DNA from: Alistipes sp.
GTDB lineage: Bacteria; Bacteroidota; Bacteroidia; Bacteroidales; Rikenellaceae
Length of the DNA stretch: 33,363 nt
Reading direction: 5' to 3'
NCBI GenBank assembly: GCA_029068505.1
Contig: JAIECN010000053.1
Location: 1 to 33,363, forward strand
Shown here: positions 30,543 to 33,363 of the stretch, piece after piece
Position numbering within the stretch: the first letter of the stretch is position 1
Layout: each line of letters begins with the position of its first letter
Program-made: the position numbers and the translations under genes
Notes under the pieces: generated by a model
Told to the model about the DNA's origin: nothing
What the model saw: the letters and a program-made list of their open reading frames with translations, nothing else
Databases searched by the model: none

Positions 30543-30688
30543 GCGGCGTCTCGGCAAAACACGAAACGAAGTCGCTTTCCTGCTCGACCTGCACGATTTG
30601 CGGGAGACATGCTCCCGCTTAGATAGGCGGCGTCTCGGCAAAATGCAAACAAAGTTTGCTTTTGCGCTCGACTTGCACTATCTTTGCC
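30543..30688 (+). repeat. Tandem imperfect repeat (two units, period ~84 nt)
   Basis: Both units start with identical gcggcgtctcggcaaaa (30543-30559 and 30627-30643) and continue as gctcgacctgcacgatttgc / gctcgacttgcactatctttgc. Confidence 0.8.
30655..30686 (+). promoter_or_regulatory. Promoter for the M23 gene (TTTG-N20-TATCTTTG)
   Basis: TTTG 30655-30658, TATCTTTG 30679-30686. Confidence 0.75.
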
Positions 30689-30695
30689 TATGCGT

Positions 30696-31976
30696 ATGAA
30701 AAAAATTACCCTCTCCCTGCTTGTAACGCTGGCCCTGGCGGCCGGAGCATGCGACCGCACGGAACAACCGGTCGCCCAACAAAACCTGGTCTACGGCATC
30801 GACGCCGACAACTACCGCCTGGAAAGCAGCGAAATCGGCCCCGGCGAAACCATGGGCAAGATACTCAACCGCTACGGCGTCACGGCCCGCCAGATCGACC
30901 GGCTCGACCGCGCCTCCAAAGAGGTGTTCCCGCTGCGCAACATCCGCCCAGGCCACAAATACACGGTCTTCATCCACGAAGACTCGCTCTACAGCCCGCA
31001 CCTCGACTATCTGGTCTACGAAACCGGGCTGACCGACTACGTGGTGTTCGGATTCCACGACGCCGACTCGGTGTCGGTGCGCCAGGACACCAAACCCGTG
31101 ACCCTGCGCCGCACCAAGCGCAGCGCGGTGATCGAATCGTCGCTCTGGGGATCGATCATGGAGCAGAACCTCCCCTACGCCCTGGCGGCCGAGATGGAGA
31201 ACATCTACCAGTGGACGGTGGACTTCTTCGGCATACAGAAAGGCGACCGCTTCACGGTGATCTACGACGAACGCTTCATCGACGACACCATACCCGCAGG
31301 CATCAACCGCATATGGGGCGCCAAATTCACACAGGGAGGCAAAGAATACTACGCCATACCCTACCGCCAGGGCGGCAAGATCCAATATTGGGAAGCCGAC
31401 GGCACGAGCCTGCGCAAACAAATGCTCAAGGCGCCCCTCAAGTATACGCGCATCAGTTCGAAATTCACCTATGCCCGCAAGCATCCGATCTACAAGGTCT
31501 ACCGGCCCCACACGGGCGTAGACTACGCTGCGCCGAAAGGCACGCCCGTACATGCCGTCGCCGACGGCGTGGTGACGTTCAAAGGCTGGGCCGGAGGCGG
31601 GGGCAACACCCTCAAGATCAAGCACCCGGGCAACCTAATGACGGGTTACCTCCACTTGAGCGGCTATGCCAAGGGCATCGCCAAGGGCACACGCGTGTCG
31701 CAGGGCCAGCTCATCGGCTACGTGGGTTCGACCGGCGCTTCGACCGGCCCGCACCTCGACTACCGCATCTGGCGCAACGGCACGCCCATCGATCCGCTGA
31801 AGATACCCCAGCAGCCGGCAGAGCCGATTTCCAAGGCGAACCGCGAGACGTTCGAGTTCGTGCGCGACCGCATCATCGCCGAATTGAACGGCGAAGTACC
31901 CGACGAGGAGCGCATCACGCAGCTGGACTCGATCGTGATTCCGGCCGCCGTGCCGCAACCAGCTCCGGCCGAATAG
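30696..31976 (+). CDS. M23 family metallopeptidase (secreted)
   Basis: Signal peptide/lipobox-like MKKITLSLLVTLALAAGAC; VYRPHTGVDYAAPKGTPVHAVADGVVTFKGW; GSTGASTGPHLDYRIWRNG. ATG at 30690 is an alternative start. Confidence 0.94.
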   Translation: MKKITLSLLVTLALAAGACDRTEQPVAQQNLVYGIDADNYRLESSEIGPGETMGKILNRYGVTARQIDRLDRASKEVFPLRNIRPGHKYTVFIHEDSLYSPHLDYLVYETGLTDYVVFGFHDADSVSVRQDTKPVTLRRTKRSAVIESSLWGSIMEQNLPYALAAEMENIYQWTVDFFGIQKGDRFTVIYDERFIDDTIPAGINRIWGAKFTQGGKEYYAIPYRQGGKIQYWEADGTSLRKQMLKAPLKYTRISSKFTYARKHPIYKVYRPHTGVDYAAPKGTPVHAVADGVVTFKGWAGGGGNTLKIKHPGNLMTGYLHLSGYAKGIAKGTRVSQGQLIGYVGSTGASTGPHLDYRIWRNGTPIDPLKIPQQPAEPISKANRETFEFVRDRIIAELNGEVPDEERITQLDSIVIPAAVPQPAPAE

Positions 31977-31989
31977 CACAGCCCGACGG

Positions 31990-32694
31990 ATGGAACGCAG
32001 CGGGGTCATCATCGTGGCGGGCGGCGCAGGCCGCCGATGCGGCGGACGCCTACCCAAGCAGTTCGCCCTGCTGGGCGGCATGCCGGTGCTGGCGCGCACG
32101 GTCGGCAACTTCGCCCGGGCGCTGCCCGGCGCTCCGATCGTGGTCGTGCTGCCTGCCGAGCACATCGATTTCTGGAACAACCTGCGCGCCCGTTTCGACA
32201 CGGCGCCCCATACGGTGACGGACGGAGGTGCCGAACGGTTCCACTCGGTACGCAACGGGTTGGCCGCCCTGCCGGACGACGTGCGGCTGATCGCCGTTCA
32301 GGATGGCGTGCGGCCGTTAGGTTCGGCGAAACTGATCCGCCGCCTGGCTGCCGAAGCCGCAGCGCACGGCTCGGCGATTCCGGTCGTGGAGCCGGCGGAC
32401 TCTTACCGCGAAACGGACGGCGAACATTCGCACACGCTCGACCGCAGCCGCCTGCGGATCGTGCAGACTCCCCAGTTCTTCGACGCCGAAGTGCTCCGCG
32501 CAGCCTACCGGGCCGACTACCGTCCGGAGTTCACCGACGACGCCTCGGTGGTCGAACATGCCGGGCATGCCGTCCGTCTCTGCGAAGGAGAGCGGCAGAA
32601 CCTGAAGATCACGACGCCGGAAGATTTCGCAGTGGCCGAAGCGCTGCTTGCCGCCCGCGAAGAGAACGCCTACGAAGACCTGCCGACCGAATAA
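31990..32694 (+). CDS. ispD: 2-C-methyl-D-erythritol 4-phosphate cytidylyltransferase
   Basis: VIIVAGGAGRRCGGRLPKQFALLGGMPVLARTV, VQDGVRPL, QTPQFFDAEVL, TDDASVVEHAGHAVRL, NLKITTPEDFAVAEALL. Confidence 0.95.
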   Translation: MERSGVIIVAGGAGRRCGGRLPKQFALLGGMPVLARTVGNFARALPGAPIVVVLPAEHIDFWNNLRARFDTAPHTVTDGGAERFHSVRNGLAALPDDVRLIAVQDGVRPLGSAKLIRRLAAEAAAHGSAIPVVEPADSYRETDGEHSHTLDRSRLRIVQTPQFFDAEVLRAAYRADYRPEFTDDASVVEHAGHAVRLCEGERQNLKITTPEDFAVAEALLAAREENAYEDLPTE

Positions 32695-32707
32695 CGACAC
32701 GCCGCAC

Positions 32708-33226
32708 ATGGAAAACACCTACAAATATCGCTTCGACCGCCACACGATCTACTGGACGACGATCTACCTGATCGTCTTCGCGCTGCTGGGCGGCGGACTC
32801 TACTACCTCTACGAAGGCGGCTACCTCTCGGCCTGGTTCACCTCGTTCATCGTGGCGCTCATCGCGCTGATGGCGCTTTCGATCCCCCGCAAGATCGTGG
32901 TGACCGACGAAACGGTCGAAATACGCTGCCTGCTGGACATCACGGAAATCCGCCGCGACGAGATCGCAGCCGTGCGCCGGGTGGAGACCAAGCAGATGAA
33001 ATGGATCGTGCCGATGTTCGGCAGCTGCGGATTCTTCGGCTACTATGGCTACTATTTCGACCTCCATCGCTTCGAACAGGTAAAAATCTACGCCACGCAA
33101 TGGCGCAACTTCGTAGAAATCATCGACATCTACGAGGAACGGCTCTACGTGTCGTGCAGCGATGCCGACCGGCTGACAGCAGAGCTGACGCCGCCGGGCG
33201 GCAACCGGCCGATCGAAGAAGAATAG
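32708..33226 (+). CDS. Membrane-associated bacterial PH-domain-like protein
   Basis: Two N-terminal hydrophobic segments then IVVTDETVEIRCLLDITEIRRDEIAAVRRVE...FGSCGFFGYYGYYFD. Confidence 0.65.
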   Translation: MENTYKYRFDRHTIYWTTIYLIVFALLGGGLYYLYEGGYLSAWFTSFIVALIALMALSIPRKIVVTDETVEIRCLLDITEIRRDEIAAVRRVETKQMKWIVPMFGSCGFFGYYGYYFDLHRFEQVKIYATQWRNFVEIIDIYEERLYVSCSDADRLTAELTPPGGNRPIEEE

Positions 33227-33363
33227 ATAAAAAGCAACTTCATACCCGGAATGGCGGAGGTCACGGCTTCCGCCAGTGCGGTACGTAGATTCAGCAATCC
33301 ACTGACGGCGTAAGGCGCAGAAAAGAAGTTGATGCAAAAGTTCAGCGCAGAAAATTCGGTGCG

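Noticed and set aside
30374-30760. 128-aa minus-strand ORF with repeated FCRDAA segments
   Set aside because: The internal protein repeat is simply translation of the tandem promoter-bearing DNA repeat; not a believable gene.

Overview
The window appears to be a complete ~33.4 kb contig, not an internal slice. Its first ~64 nt carry a Nextera-type transposase adapter. Promoters (TTTG-N19/20-TAnnTTTG), gene content and high GC point to Bacteroidetes, probably an Alistipes-like Bacteroidales (inference). Most of it is chromosomal housekeeping: ruvB, ferredoxin-nitroreductase, malic enzyme, aroB, typA, rpiB, ispE, a GSCFA protein, an alkaline-phosphatase-family protein, sufE, a SufT/DUF59 protein, a DUF2851-like protein, a Wzz/Wza-like pair, a ROK kinase, a polyprenyl synthetase broken by a 2-nt duplication, a U32 peptidase, secA, dCMP deaminase, SDR, HxlR regulator, radical SAM, lpxK-punA-ssb, M23 peptidase, ispD and a PH-domain-like protein. 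There are no CRISPR arrays, recognisable transposases, tRNAs or rRNAs. The strongest lead is a complete minus-strand cobalamin riboswitch (about 21027-21198) with its own promoter and no recognisable target gene. It is followed by ~150 nt containing only a TAG-interrupted small ORF and a strong nested hairpin/terminator, so it is a candidate B12-controlled small RNA or small protein. Other leads are tandem imperfect promoter-bearing repeats upstream of the M23 gene that share a module with the ruvB promoter, several apparently leaderless promoters, and competing hairpins between the radical SAM and ssb genes.
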